Assembly (NCBI GenBank): GCA_964036275.1 | Contig: OZ038435.1 | Coordinates: 21,066,059-21,130,058 of the forward strand | Reading direction: 5' to 3' | Length of the DNA stretch: 64,000 nucleotides | Source of the DNA: Litoditis marina | Taxonomy: Eukaryota; Nematoda; Chromadorea; Rhabditida; Rhabditidae | Shown here: positions 22,880-33,869 of the stretch, piece by piece | Numbering within the stretch: position 1 is the first letter of the stretch | Layout: each line of letters opens with the position of its first letter | Position numbers and translations under genes: made by a program | Notes under the pieces: model-generated | The model's database searches: none | Seen by the model: the letters and a program-made list of their open reading frames with translations, nothing else | Told to the model about the DNA's origin: nothing

Positions 22880-23730
22880 AATTATGATTGGTACGACATA
22901 CATGGTTAGTGAAATTCTTTAGCAGTAAGATGGCCGCATTAAATTCCACAAAATATGGTGACAGGCCTAATAATTACGTGAAACTTATTGACAGTACAGT
23001 TCCACGCGTTTGTGACAACAAAATACGTTGGTAAGCCTTGTAGGAACGTAAAACTATTTGACAGCATGTTGCCACGCTTTAAATTAAACGAGATATGGTG
23101 AAAGGTCTCACGATTACCTTAAACGTGCCGTCAGTACAATGCCACGCGTTTAAACTAACCAAATACGTTGACAGACTTTACAAAAAAGTGAAACTCTTTA
23201 GCAGTAAGTTAACACGCGTTAAATTGCTTTACACTTGAATGAATTTTTTTTACAGTACAATGACACGCGTTTTTCTCAACAAAATACGTTGACAGGCCTT
23301 TCACTTATGTGAACATGTTTTACAGAACATCACACGTTGGCAGGCCTTACAAATACGTGAACATCTTTTGCAGGCCAACATACGTTGGCAGCCCTTATAC
23401 TTACGTGAACATATTTTGCAACATACGTTGGCAGGCCTTACACTTACGTAAACATTTTTCGCAGGCTAAGATACGTTGGCAGGCCTTATACTTACATGAA
23501 CATCTTTTGCAACATACTTTGGCAGGCCTTACACTAACGTAAACATTTTTCGCATGCTAAGATAGGTTGGCAGGCTTTATACTTATATGAACATCTTTTG
23601 CAACATACTTTGGCAGGCCTTACAATTACGTAAACATTTTTTGCACTCTAACATACGCTGGCAGGCCCCACCATAACGTAAATCATTTGGCAGCCCTTAT
23701 AGATAGTGTGTATTATAGGCGCGTTTGGTA
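22880..23730. repeat. Degenerate tandem satellite
   Basis: Repeated units of roughly 50-70 bases built on TACGTTGGCAGGCCTTACA, CTTACGTGAACAT and TTTTGCAG. Units are most alike from 23310 to 23640 and decay towards 22.9 kb. The only ORF (23309-23542) is the repeat read in one frame. Confidence 0.75.
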
Positions 23731-23794
23731 CCTTTTTTTTTCGCAAAATTTAGTAATCTACAAAATTCACAACTGCTAGGCGCCGCAGGCGTCT

Positions 23795-23906
23795 AGTCCA
23801 AACGTTGTATACAGTGTACTGTCGAGCGCGCGGCCAGCTCGTCTGTGTGTTTTTGATCTACACACTCTCTTGGCAAGTGATCAGCGAACGCTCTGCACTA
23901 TTCTCA
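23795..23906. repeat. Right 112-bp direct repeat bounding the satellite
   Basis: Partner of 22684-22795. Followed at 23907-24010 by sequence partly resembling 10340-10450 and 25150-25290 (CAGACAATTGCCAGCC-type). Confidence 0.75.
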
Positions 23907-24847
23907 GACAATTGCCAGCCAATTGGCCAGCTACTTTATTGGCTGAACGAGAGAGTGTGCATTTCCGAGAGACGCTGACTGTCTTAGCCTGTCTGGGCGT
24001 CATTGATCTGTAAGCTCTCTCGTTTTTGTAGCTGGCCAGTTGCAGAAAATTGGCGCTAATTGTTCTGAGTTGATATAGTATTTTACATGTTAGCCCAGAT
24101 AAAACATTTGAAACCGAAAAGTCATGGCAAAATTGACACTGAGAACAACACATCAGTTGGCCATCAGCATCACATAAGATAAATAAAAGGTAAGCAAGCT
24201 GAGAGAACTCAGCTCATATATTGAATATTCTAATTTGGTAGATTGGCACCATACCACGAAACTGTCATGGCGTTTTTCGGGATGTTCAGGGGATTTTGGG
24301 AAAATTTTTGTAAAAGTTTCCGAGTGTCGCACGTGAAAGAAGAATTATAGCGGAAAAGCAGAGCAATAGTTTGGCATTTCAGTTGCAGTTTTAGTGAGTT
24401 GCTGAGAATATTTTAGTACATTCACAAAACATTCAGTCCTCACCAAAATGAACCGGGGTGTTAACACTTCTATCTCTTTCCCTGCTGGAAAAATCGGAGA
24501 CATGTGTTTGACAGATTTGGCGTTTGTAAAACACACTCCTTCAAATGGTCGAGATCATAGAAAAATCATACAACATTAGCATTAGGGCAAAATTTGCGGT
24601 TAACAAGAGGTTAACAAAAGTGGTAAGCATTATTTCGGTTAACGGTTGACTGGTGCGGTTAGCAACAAACGCGGTTGAATAAAAAAGGAAAATAAAAACA
24701 GTTGATGAGAAGATCAAAACTACCTGACAAATTGTCCTCCATTGAAAAATGACGCAAGTTGTCTTGAATTCTCGGAAATCGGAAAATGCACCAATTCCAT
24801 GTTTCGCATCCATTTATTTTTCTCAGAGCTCATTCTTCATTTATTCT

Positions 24848-25070
24848 TCTTGTGAGATAACTATTGTGCTGGTGTAGCCTACGTTTTTGCGGAAGCAAGC
24901 GTTTGCTCATTCAATATTCCGTAATAGTTCAAGTTTTTAACTAATTTGTATTCAGAAACGGCCGGCAATTCTGAAACGTGGCTCCAAGCCGTCCAAACAG
25001 CACTCAAAGCACTTAGGCCAGCATAAAAGGCAAGGATTGACATCAATTTCATTCGCCTGTGGATTCTAAC
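24848..25070 (+). promoter_or_regulatory. Conserved promoter module of B2
   Basis: Blocks as in B1: AACTATTGTGCTGGTGTAG, CGTTTGCTCATTCAATATTC, AGCACTCAAAGCACTTAGG and TATA-like CATAAAAG at 25022-25029, 41 bases before the ATG. Confidence 0.6.
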
Positions 25071-27714
25071 ATGTGCAAAGGACTACTCTTGGTGGGTTTT
25101 GAAATCGTGTTTTTTATATGTTCGATTTCTGGCAGTGTTTTCCCGCAGATTGATGCTATTCAGACAATTCCCAGCTAATTCACCAACCACTTCTATAGCG
25201 GCATCAACTATAGAGAGTACTTCTATAGCGGCACTATAGAGAGCACAGATCAGAGACACGCAGACAGCCTGTCGCCGGCTGGCCAACCGCAGAAAACGGG
25301 CGTTCATATGTCTGATTTCTGCGAAAGGGTCTTCGAAAGCGGGCCAGTATGAAGTTGCCTCAATTCAGGTGGAATTTCAATGGACTATTGGCCCCTAAAA
25401 GGGAAACTTTATGGGGATTTCGCAAACGCGGGCACAAAAACCCTCGAAAGGGCCGCGATTTCGAAATCTATATTTATTTTTCCATTGTTTTTGATTTTTA
25501 TTGCAACTATGTTGCACTACTCTATGTTTTTTCACATTTCTTGAGTAAATACACAAGGGCGAGCAAGACAAACATATTTGATTCCGTATTTGAGACGGAA
25601 AATGTTACCCTAAGCGCTTCTAGTAGGCCCTAATAGTGTGATTTCGGCTACGGAAATCGCGGACCTAAAAGAAACTTTTCAGGCCCGTGACTTTTCACCC
25701 ATGAATGTTTTCCAGAGAAAACAGAAGTGTTCTAAGCAGTAAAGTGAAATAAACAATCACTGAACAAAAAATCGTCTAAAGGTCCGACACCAGCCTGAGA
25801 ATTTCCTTGAAACTCTGAAAGATTTTCATCGTAATGACAACGAGTAAAGAGTTGTCAAGCCGCTATAAAATACATACAGAGTCGTTTTCAAAAAGCGGGT
25901 CTTGAGAAACCGCGAGCTCACCTGCGCGTCTCTGATCTACACAATCTCTCGACTGCGACGGCATTGTACTATAATGTTCAAGTCTCACATAACGACGGCC
26001 ACGGCGAAATTGATTGAGCATCGAGGTGCGGAAGGTTGTTGACTATCTCTCATTTGCGAGTAAACGAGAGAGTGTGCAATTAAAAAATACGCAATAAGGC
26101 TGGCCGCTCGTACCTCGCCTCCTACCGAATCGACCGTTTAGTGTCCGTAACGATTTGACGGATTCTACATAAACGTAGCTTACAGATCGTCTGCTGGACC
26201 ATCGGGGCCTGGTCGAGAGAGATGATTTTGATCACTGATGTTACAATCGAATGTCAGCTGCGCGACAATTTCGAGGTCTCAATCAGTGTGTATGAGGTAT
26301 GTCAAATTGACCGTGTTTTCAAACAGTGATCACGGTTTTATCAATAGTTTTCAGAGAAAATTTTCGGATGAACATGTGTGAATTGAACGGCAGGTCAAGA
26401 CAATTCGCATACCTTGTTAACTCGCCTTTCCTGGCAGGTTCGCCATGTAATAGAACAAGCATCGACTTCCTGTTTTTTGATTTGAAAAATTTTCATTAGA
26501 GAAGTGCAGAAAGAGGTTTTGATTGAACACAAATGCTTAGGCAACGTTTAAACATATGCCGCCCCTAAGTTCTGGATCAAAATAAGAAGTTTGTATTTCT
26601 GCAGGAGCACGAGGGAAGCAGACACTCTCGAATTGGCAAGAAAGAGACATTCCACGTGGCCAACAAAGACATCGTTCTTGGTCTCTCCGGGTACGTGCGA
26701 ACCGCCGCTCGCCATATGGACATCGTATATATGGTGAAACACACTTGTGTGAGTTTCGGTAATTTGTCAACTGTATTCTCCAATGTCGGGTCTCAACTTC
26801 TGATTTCTTTCTACTTTTAATTTCTATTTTTCATATTTTCACGCTCTCATATGCGTAATAAATCATCATCAACACCGTATGGTTTGCCCTCTCGAAAGAA
26901 GGCCAAGCAGGGGTATTTGCCCGGTCATTGATGAACATCTCACTTGAGTTTGATAATGAGGAGTGAAATTGCGTTTTTTGCCACTTCAATTCTGAGAAGT
27001 GGATAATCAGTGGCGATCAAGGTCGAGGTTGGCTCTCTGTCCTCTTCCTCTCTCTTTTTTCCTTCTTGAGGAGAGGAAGAGATAGAAATAGAAGACACAT
27101 ACACTAACTTCAGAGAACTTACTTCATCCGACACGCTCGGTTAACTTAACTCCACTTAATCACGATTGACTCATCTAACTTATTAAAAAAGTTTCAGACC
27201 ACTCGATCAGTCATATTATACTTCAACCAATAAAAATCTTTTCACAACTTTTATTCCTTTAGTACATTATGACCGTAATCTATTTTCAAATTCTTCATGT
27301 TTTTCTCTGGTTTCAGGTTTCATCACCCGATAGGTATTCAGGTTTAATCGTATTGAAGAGGGCGAGACATTCCCGAGTCGACTACTCGCCTTCCACTGTC
27401 ACTCTCTCACAAGGCACATGGCTTCTGAATGGAAAACAAATCATTCAAAAAGAAAGTGTGTCTATAGTTCATCTTCTCCTTAATTTCTACCACAATTCCT
27501 ACAGTAGGAATTCAAAAGTTCGACGCGCTTGAAAATTGTCAATGTTATCAAAAAAGGTTTCGAACGAAACTAATTCCGTATCTCAAAGAAGGTTTGGAAA
27601 AAGTTTTCGACGAGTCGAAGTTTGATTGAAAAATATTCATTGTGAGCATGATGTGACTACCTACATACGAGTATTTTAGACGGAGAGACAATTGGAGAAC
27701 GATTCGGAAAGTGA
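25071..27714 (+). CDS. B2: transthyretin-like secreted protein, family B
   Basis: Exons 25071-25091, 26186-26296, 26605-26748, 27317-27455 and 27680-27714; 149 aa; all donors and acceptors are canonical. Exon 1 (MCKGLLL) plus IVCWTIGAWS is the signal peptide. DVTIECQLRDNF starts the mature part; exon 3 is one codon longer than usual and is diverged in the loop after LSGYV (RTAARHMD); it ends VKHTC. Exon 4 has VDYSPSTVTLSQGTWLLNGK. The last exon, joined in phase 1, gives NGETIGERFGK and a TGA. Intron 1 is over 1 kb and full of repeats. The gene looks complete and has a TATA-like promoter, so it is a good candidate for an active copy. TTR-like assignment is by motif layout. Confidence 0.78.
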
Positions 27715-28415
27715 ATACCAACACACCAAAATAAACCTTCCTGCCACCTACAACTTTTTATAGTCAACTATTTCTGGATTTCTGGTGTTATTTCTTGTTT
27801 CATGCTACTATGAATGTTTGTAATATTATTTGTTGGGACGAATAAATATTGTAAAAAAAATTAGACTCAATTAATAGCATCACAACTCCGAATGGAGAAC
27901 GATGTACCAAGACGGGTTCAAGGGAACATAAGCGCAACCATTTATTCAACCCACGATCACAAGAGATGCGCTCTTTCAGGACTTTATCACGTTTATCGGA
28001 ACCAGGCAAAAGTTTCCGGGAGGAAGTTTTCTATCGAAAGAACACGTGAATGATCCTGCAGTCGAGACAAATCGGGATTTAACAAATTATGATTTATAAC
28101 CACTATCTAACAAAGTTCTTCATGTTTTTGTAACCACTATCTGAGAAAGTTCTTTATTGATTGTGTAAAATATAGAACGAAACTGACTGAAAAGATGCAC
28201 ATACCAACTGGAACGAGACAACGAAAGTGAAACCATTTCAGTTAGCAAGACCTAGCCATGCGTAAACTGTCTTGAATGAATCAGGACTTCAGAGAGTTTC
28301 TACGCTTCCGATAGAGTGTACTGAGCGATCTCACGCCATTATGCGTTGGGTTTTGTTTCACATCCATTATCAATATTCCAAGTAAACTGTGCTGATGTAC
28401 TTTTCTATTACGAAC
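27715..28415 (+). repeat. 3' flank of B2, duplicated after B5
   Basis: 27730-28420 matches 40145-40760 closely. It contains the probable B2 3' UTR with AATAAA at about 27840. ORFs inside are shadows. Confidence 0.6.
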
Positions 28416-28419
28416 GTAG

Positions 28420-28584
28420 GTGTTTTTCGCTTTCGATATGTCGTAACGGTTCAGGCTTTGAATGAATTTTGTTTTCAGAAACGACCAGGAATTCTAGAAC
28501 AGAGTCTCGGACAGCACTTAAAGCACCTAGGCCGGCATGAGCGAAGAGGATTGACAGCAATTTCACCCGTTCGTGACTTCCAAT
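28420..28584 (+). promoter_or_regulatory. Decayed promoter module of B3
   Basis: Keeps GAATTCTAGAAC and AGCACTTAAAGCACCTAGG but has CATGAGCG where B1, B2 and B7 have CATAAAAG; the TTTGCTCATT block is also altered. Confidence 0.45.
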
Positions 28585-28924
28585 ATGCTGAAAGGAATAC
28601 TTATGGTGGGTAACATTCTTATTCTTACACCGACAGAATACACAAATATTGTGAGGAAATACGGTTTTGTAGGTGAAAGAGAGTGTAGTCTCAGTTATTC
28701 GAAGTTGTAGATTCCAACAATCGTAGTGTCCGTTACTTCGAGTGTATTCATTCTTTTAAACTAACTCGCACAAAACGTATATTATAGATCGTCTGCTGTA
28801 CCGTGGGCGCATGGTCAAACGAGATGATTTTAAACACGGATGTTACCATTGAATGTAAGCTGCGCGACCATTTCAATATCACAATCAGTGTGTTCGAGGT
28901 AAAGGATGTGTCGAATTTATAAAC

Positions 28925-29055
28925 TGGTACATCGCCGGGAACGAATCTGCGAACAAAATACTCGCAGCAGGGCGTTAACCACTGCGCTATTATAGTACAT
29001 ATCCGGCGATCTCGGAAACCGAAATTTGTTCTTACACAGGAAGCGAGATATGTTC
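28925..29055 (-). repeat. tRNA-derived SINE-like repeat in B3 intron 2
   Basis: Minus copy with reversed B box (GGAACGAATCTGCGAAC) and A box (GGGCGTTAACCACTGCGCTA). It lies at the same place in B5 and B6, so it predates their duplication. Confidence 0.6.
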
Positions 29056-29424
29056 AACGTTTGCAGAGGTTAACTGAAAAAAATTCATCCGAGACAGTTC
29101 AAGTCAAACTGCATGCGCACATTTCGTTAACCCGTTTCACATGGCGAGTCTGCCATGTGATGGACTAAACAGCGATTTCCTGCTTTTTCGAGTTCAAAAA
29201 CTTTTATCTGAGAACCCCGAAAAAAATCGATTGAAGAACATATCTGTTTCTGCAGAAGCATGAGGGAGGACTGTCCCACGTTGGAGGAAAAAACGAAGTT
29301 GACCGTAGGCAGCAAAGCCATCGTTCTCGGTCTGTCTGGATTCGCTCATTCCAGCGGTCACAATATGCAAGTCATGTTCTTAGTGGAACACTCTTGTGTG
29401 AGTTCCAGTATCTCTGAAAAACCG

Positions 29425-29640
29425 CTGCAACTTAAAATACCGGACTCCAATTTTGCAACTTAAAATACCGGACTCGCCAATTTTGCAACTGAAAATACCG
29501 GACTCGCCAATTTCGCAACTAAAATACCGGGGTCAGCCAGATGTCGCCTGTACTGTTCGAAATTCATAAGGAAGTGCAGGCTAATTCGACCCCAGTATTT
29601 AAGCCTGTATCTTCTCCGGTATTTTGAGCTGCCAGCGTTT
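29425..29640. mobile_element. Inverted-repeat element with AAAATACCGG minisatellite in B3 intron 3
   Basis: Outer ends GCAACTTAAAATACCGG and CCGGTATTTTGAGCTGC; inner pair ATACCGGGGTC / GACCCCAGTAT. The left end is repeated about four times in B3, twice in B6 and once in B5. Confidence 0.6.
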
Positions 29641-30509
29641 TCACAGATTCATCAAAACTATTGGGTTTCGGCAACAAGCCCACACCGTGTAATTTTCTCT
29701 ATACCGCTGTCTCGGTAGTTTGATTGATCTCGTTGACTTTCGTTTGCAACTCGTGAAATACGACGTGTATCGAAATCTAAATACAACTGAGACTTTGTCT
29801 GTCCTAACAGAAAAATAGTCTTTGTCAGCAAGTCTGTAGCGAATATTACGGTACACTTGGCTACGATAGCTGTGTTAGTAGTTTGATCCAATCTAACCCT
29901 ATTGCATGATTCATCATTATTTCTCCAGTCTACATCTCTTCAAAATATTCTGACCATACTTGTTCTCCTGTTCTATTTGTCTTTAATTCCAGGTCCCATC
30001 TTCGTGTAGGTACTTGCCTTTAATAAGAGTGACGGACCCACTTATCTCTCGAGTCGACTACTCGCCCACTACTGTGACTGTATCGCAAGGCACATGGCTT
30101 CTTAATGGAAACCAATTTAAATTTGTCAGTTAGAAAATACAGCTTTTACTTGATCTTTACCAAGTAGTGCTATAACAATAGTTCAGAAAATATGAGTATA
30201 ATGAGAGAAAAAAAGAGAAAAGAGGAAAGTCTTGAAATTTATGCAAACGATTACAGTTGTAATCAGTTAACCTATGGGATTTCAAAAAATTATAGGTTCT
30301 ATAAGCCAACGGGAACTCCTTGTCAGTAGAAAAACCCACCAACGAACCTTCTATTTACGATCAACTCTTCTCTAGTCTGAGTACAATAGAGAGAGAGAGA
30401 GAGAAAGGTAAAATAGGAAACTATTCCAGTACATCATTTTATCCATGCAATTATGAAATGATAGATTTGTTCTTTTTCGTCTTTATCGGAACTTAGGAAG
30501 ATAAGTTGT

Positions 30510-30700
30510 TCCTATGAGTAAAACGTGAGACGGCCGCGACAATGTCGTTGCCGTCTCAGGTTTTACTCTTGTTTGTCAGTCTGCGCCTCCTCAAAACATA
30601 TGCTATTTTCATGAGTAAAATTTGTCACGGCAGCGACATTGTCGTTGCCGTCTCCATTTCGACTCAGTCGGCGGGGGCCGAGTCAGTGAGTTCTCAGAGT
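30510..30700. mobile_element. Insertion with two 53-bp palindromes in B3 intron 4
   Basis: Absent from B5, B6 and B8, which all read GTTGT(T/G)CAG(T/C)GCGTTC across the site. 30516-30568 is a near-perfect palindrome centred on GACAATGTC, with GAGTAAAAC/GTTTTACTC ends. 30613-30665 is a second, less perfect one. The ORF at 30542 is a shadow. Confidence 0.7.
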
Positions 30701-30941
30701 CAGTGCGTTCAAATAACGTCACTATTATCGAGAAGTTCAATTACTTCAATTTTCCTTCCCAAGTCCCTATGGCAGAGGGTGTTCCAAAACGTTTCTGACA
30801 AAGTTGAAGCTTTGATCGAACAATTTTCGTCGTAAATTTCATGGTGTACTATGGGAGTATGGAAGGGCATGATGAGAAATATGACAAATCGTTTCAGACG
30901 GAAAACAAATAGGAGAAGCACTCAAAAGAACCTTCGAGTGA

Positions 30942-32312
30942 AAAGAAAAGCGAGACCGAAATAACCGAACAATAGCCTTCTTGCCACCTTCAGCAGAACA
31001 TTTTACAGTCAACTATTTATGGGTTTCTGGTGGTATTTATTGTTTGATGCTATTGATGTTTGTAATATATGGTGTAGAGGGATTCAAGTGTTTTGCATTC
31101 TTTCGCAACAACCATTTTGCACGGGACTTTCGAATCACTTTGCATCTATTTTGTATTCACACTTTTGAACTCATTTACGATTTCAATAAATTATTCTATT
31201 CTATTCTAGTCTATCCTATTCTATATATTCAATTTCGGCAAATGAATATTGTGAAAAACATAAGAATAGAAAATGATATACAGAGACGGGTAAACAGAAA
31301 CATGAGCGCAACCACTTCTTTCATCCACGAGCACATTGGATAAAAAAAACACTCTTTGAGGAGTTTATCAGTTAATCGAATCAAAAAGGAAAATTGCGGG
31401 GTGGATTTCTACCATCAAATTACCACGGTACATGATGATCCAGCAGCTTTCACAAGGACCAGTTCGAGACACTAATACCAACTTGTAGGGGGCAGAGGAT
31501 TCGTACTGTAAATGGAAATTACACGGTTTGACCAAATGTTTGTTTCGAATTGATTTAGTTAAATATACTCACAACATTCTCAAAAGCCGCTCAAGAACCA
31601 ACGGAATCAAACCACATCATCGAATAGAGTTTCATACACGGTAGGAGAATGTTTCCGATGAAACTAGCCTTAGAGAACAGTCATAGTCTTGGAATTTGGA
31701 AAATCACATCCGTTCAATTGTCTATTGATGCTTCTAAGGAAATATGGCGATTTTTTCAAGTTCCCAATTAGGGAATAGTTCGGTTTCTAATTAGGGAATC
31801 ATGATTTAAAACAAATTTTGCAACATATTTTTTCTCCAACCATAAAATATGAACGAAACTGAGTGAGATATTGGGAGACTGGTGTCACTAGATGGAAAAC
31901 ACGTGCAGACAAGTCATGGTGACCCAACGGGAGGGCCATCGGCTGCGTGTAGAGAGCAAATATTCTTTTTTAGAAGGCCCCTGGTCAAATCCAAACAGAT
32001 TGCCTTGGGCTCATAGTTACAAATTCGGTTTTGGAGCTATATTTTGCAAAAAATACCACGGTGCAAGAAGTAAACAACCAAATTTTGATTGACAACGTAA
32101 AAAGAGTAGGTTGATTCCTCGACAAACTGATTTTCCAGTGATGAACGACCATGTTCACAGCCTATCGTCTATCCAGAAGTAGACCACCTGCCTGAATCAG
32201 TATATAAGATAGGCAACAATAGAAATGGGAATTTCTACCCGTGAGACTCTTTTGGATATCTTTCGACTTTTTCATACTTTGTAGTAAACACTCGCCGTGA
32301 ATTCTGTTTTGT
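30942..32312. repeat. 3' flank of B3, duplicated at 43.4-45.0 kb and 49.6-50.6 kb
   Basis: 31000-31080 matches 43445-43510 and 49640-49720; 31230-32040 matches 49740-50560; 32036-32312 matches 44755-45018. A TCTAT-type minisatellite lies at 31190-31226. The ORF at 30981-31343 is in this 3' sequence and shows no conserved frame, so I do not call it a gene. Confidence 0.6.
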
Positions 32313-32319
32313 TATTTGT

Positions 32320-33458
32320 TATAATTATTGTATAACAAGCTCTACTCCACCACAAGATCAGCAACTGTCTCAGACGTGAATGCAGCGGAACCTGTCCCTA
32401 GTTTCCTAGAGAGCGAAATACTCCAAGCTATTGGTCAAACATCCACGGGCACATCTCCAGGTATCGACAATATTCCGCCAGAAGCCATGAGATGGTCAAG
32501 CACAGTTATTATCTTTCTCCACGTCTCTTCACACTGGTCCTGGATCTGGCTCTCCGAAAACTTGATTGGTCTTCTGCGGGATTGCGAGTGAGTGGTAAAC
32601 GCCTCACCCACATCATGTTTGCTGACGATTGCTTGTTGTTTGCTCCAAACAAGAAAACGCTAAGAAAAATGATGGCAGAATTCTCAGATGCATGCAGTGA
32701 AGTCGGACTGAAGATAAATCGAAAAAAGTCCGAGTACTTGAACAATCAGAACGACAATACTCCTCTGAAGTTTCGCGGTTCTGAACTTCATCCAAAATCC
32801 GATTTCAAATATCTTGGTGTCACTGTATCTGTCGATGGTGATTGGTCGAAAGAGATGAAAAGAAGAATTTCCTTGGGATGGGCTGGTTTCAACGCATACC
32901 GAAGTATCCTGAAGGCGAAGTCGTTCCCCATGAGTATGAAACGGAAACTTTTTAACTCTGTCATCTTACCGCGCCTTCTCTATGGTTGTGAGTCCTGGGC
33001 CGTTTCGAAATCTGCAATGAATCAACTCCGTGTCGTGCAACGCAAAATGGAACGAGCCATGCTCAATGTCCATCTCCAAGATCGCCTTTCGAGTACCGTA
33101 ATCCGCGGAATTACTCGATTAAAGGATGTAGCCAAAGAAGCTGCCAGTCTTAAATACAATTTTGCTCACAGACTGGCCCATATGTCCCCTGAACGTTGGT
33201 CTCTCGTGGTTTCCGAATGGCGCCCGTTCAATCGAAAACGGGTGCGAGGTCGTCCTTTGGTCCGATGGCGTGATGAACTTGTCGAAGCAGTCCGCAGTTA
33301 TAACCGAACTGTGAGAAGAGGCCGAGTACGGCCACCCAATATTCGTGGCGAAGAAATTTTCCGAGTATGCAGAGATAAAAACACCTGGAGGGCAGTCAAG
33401 GAACACCATCTCGAAACGATATGACGTGAACTAAATAAATCTTGAAAATCTTGAAATC
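32320..33458 (+). mobile_element. RTE-type LINE fragment, 5'-truncated and internally deleted
   Basis: Flanked by TATTTGT at 32313-32319 and 33459-33465, and absent from the matching site near 45019, which has a single copy. The 3' end is built of AAATCTTGA repeats, as in RTE elements, which end in short repeats rather than poly(A). Two reading frames carry reverse transcriptase sequence: 32340-32490 with GTSPGIDNIPPEAM, then 32492-33424 starting inside the LSPRLFTLVLDLAL block. The stretch between those RT motifs is missing, so this copy could not have made an active enzyme. Confidence 0.88.
32492..33424 (+). pseudogene. Reverse transcriptase C-terminal part (RTE clade)
   Basis: 310 codons, open to the TGA. 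LSPRLFTLVLDLALRKLDW is the palm region, LTHIMFADDCLLF holds the catalytic FADD box (the two Asp that bind metal), then GLKINRKKSEY, FKYLGVTVSVDG and the thumb/connection region with PRLLYGCESWAV and RGRPLVRWRDEL, all typical of non-LTR elements of the RTE type. The protein copies element RNA into DNA at a nicked target. The N-terminal endonuclease and RT motifs before LSPRLF are absent, so it is a dead fragment. The ATG at 32492 is incidental. Confidence 0.88.
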
Positions 33459-33459
33459 T

Positions 33460-33869
33460 ATTTGTGATAACCGCTACACTATGAAATCCACATATGCCTA
33501 ACTGGTTGCGATGAAATCAGGTGAATTGTCTTGAACACAACAAAAACAAACGAAAAAAACGCCGTTCAGTAAGAGGGCATACTCAACAGTTTCACGCCAC
33601 TCAGGTCAGTTATCTTTCGCAGAACTCATTCCAAATTTTCTCATTGTTAAATAACTATTGTGCTGGTGTAGGGTGTAGCTCTCCATTTTTTCTCAAACGT
33701 TTTCTCATTTGATATTCCGTAACTGTACCAGTTTCAAACTGATTTCGTATTCATAAACGGCTATAAATTTCGGAACATGGCTGCACACAGTCGAAACAGC
33801 ACTTAAAGCACTTAGGCCAGCATAGAAGGCGAGGATTGACGACAAGTTCATTTGCCTGTGACTTCCAAT
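33460..33869 (+). promoter_or_regulatory. Upstream region and promoter module of B4
   Basis: 33466-33869 closely matches 45027-45437 above B7. It contains AACTATTGTGCTGGTGTAG, CTCATTTGATATTCCGTAAC, AGCACTTAAAGCACTTAGG and CATAGAAG in the TATA-like position at 33831-33838. Confidence 0.55.

Larger units (their letters stand above)
28585..30941 (+). pseudogene. B3: broken family-B transthyretin-like gene
   Basis: Exons by homology: 28585-28605, 28788-28898, 29256-29397, 29993-30135 (read-through) and 30898-30941. Two breaks are seen. Exon 3 is 142 nt, not 141: a run of six A at about 29288-29293 shifts the frame ahead of SKAIVLGLSGF. Exon 4 has lost its end and donor through a deletion (compare 39421-39510), so it reads into a TAG after the LLNGNQ part. 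Exon 2 keeps GAWSNEM. The exon-4 acceptor is the normal TTCCAG. Exon 5 (DGKQIGEALKRTFE) is intact but unreachable. Probably a pseudogene, unless a downstream acceptor rescues exon 3 and the C-terminus is dispensable. Confidence 0.8.

Noticed and set aside
22880..23730. CRISPR-like array
   Set aside because: Units are degenerate and without unique spacers; this is a eukaryotic satellite.
29260..29463. ATG-led ORF over B3 exon 3 as a separate gene (also at 38322 and 41881)
   Set aside because: The ATG is the out-of-frame reading of CAT GAG caused by the six-A frameshift; family homology shows it is an exon.
30981..31343. 120-aa ORF with hydrophobic start
   Set aside because: It lies in the 3' flank of B3; the frame is not kept in the duplicated flanks at 43.4 and 49.7 kb.
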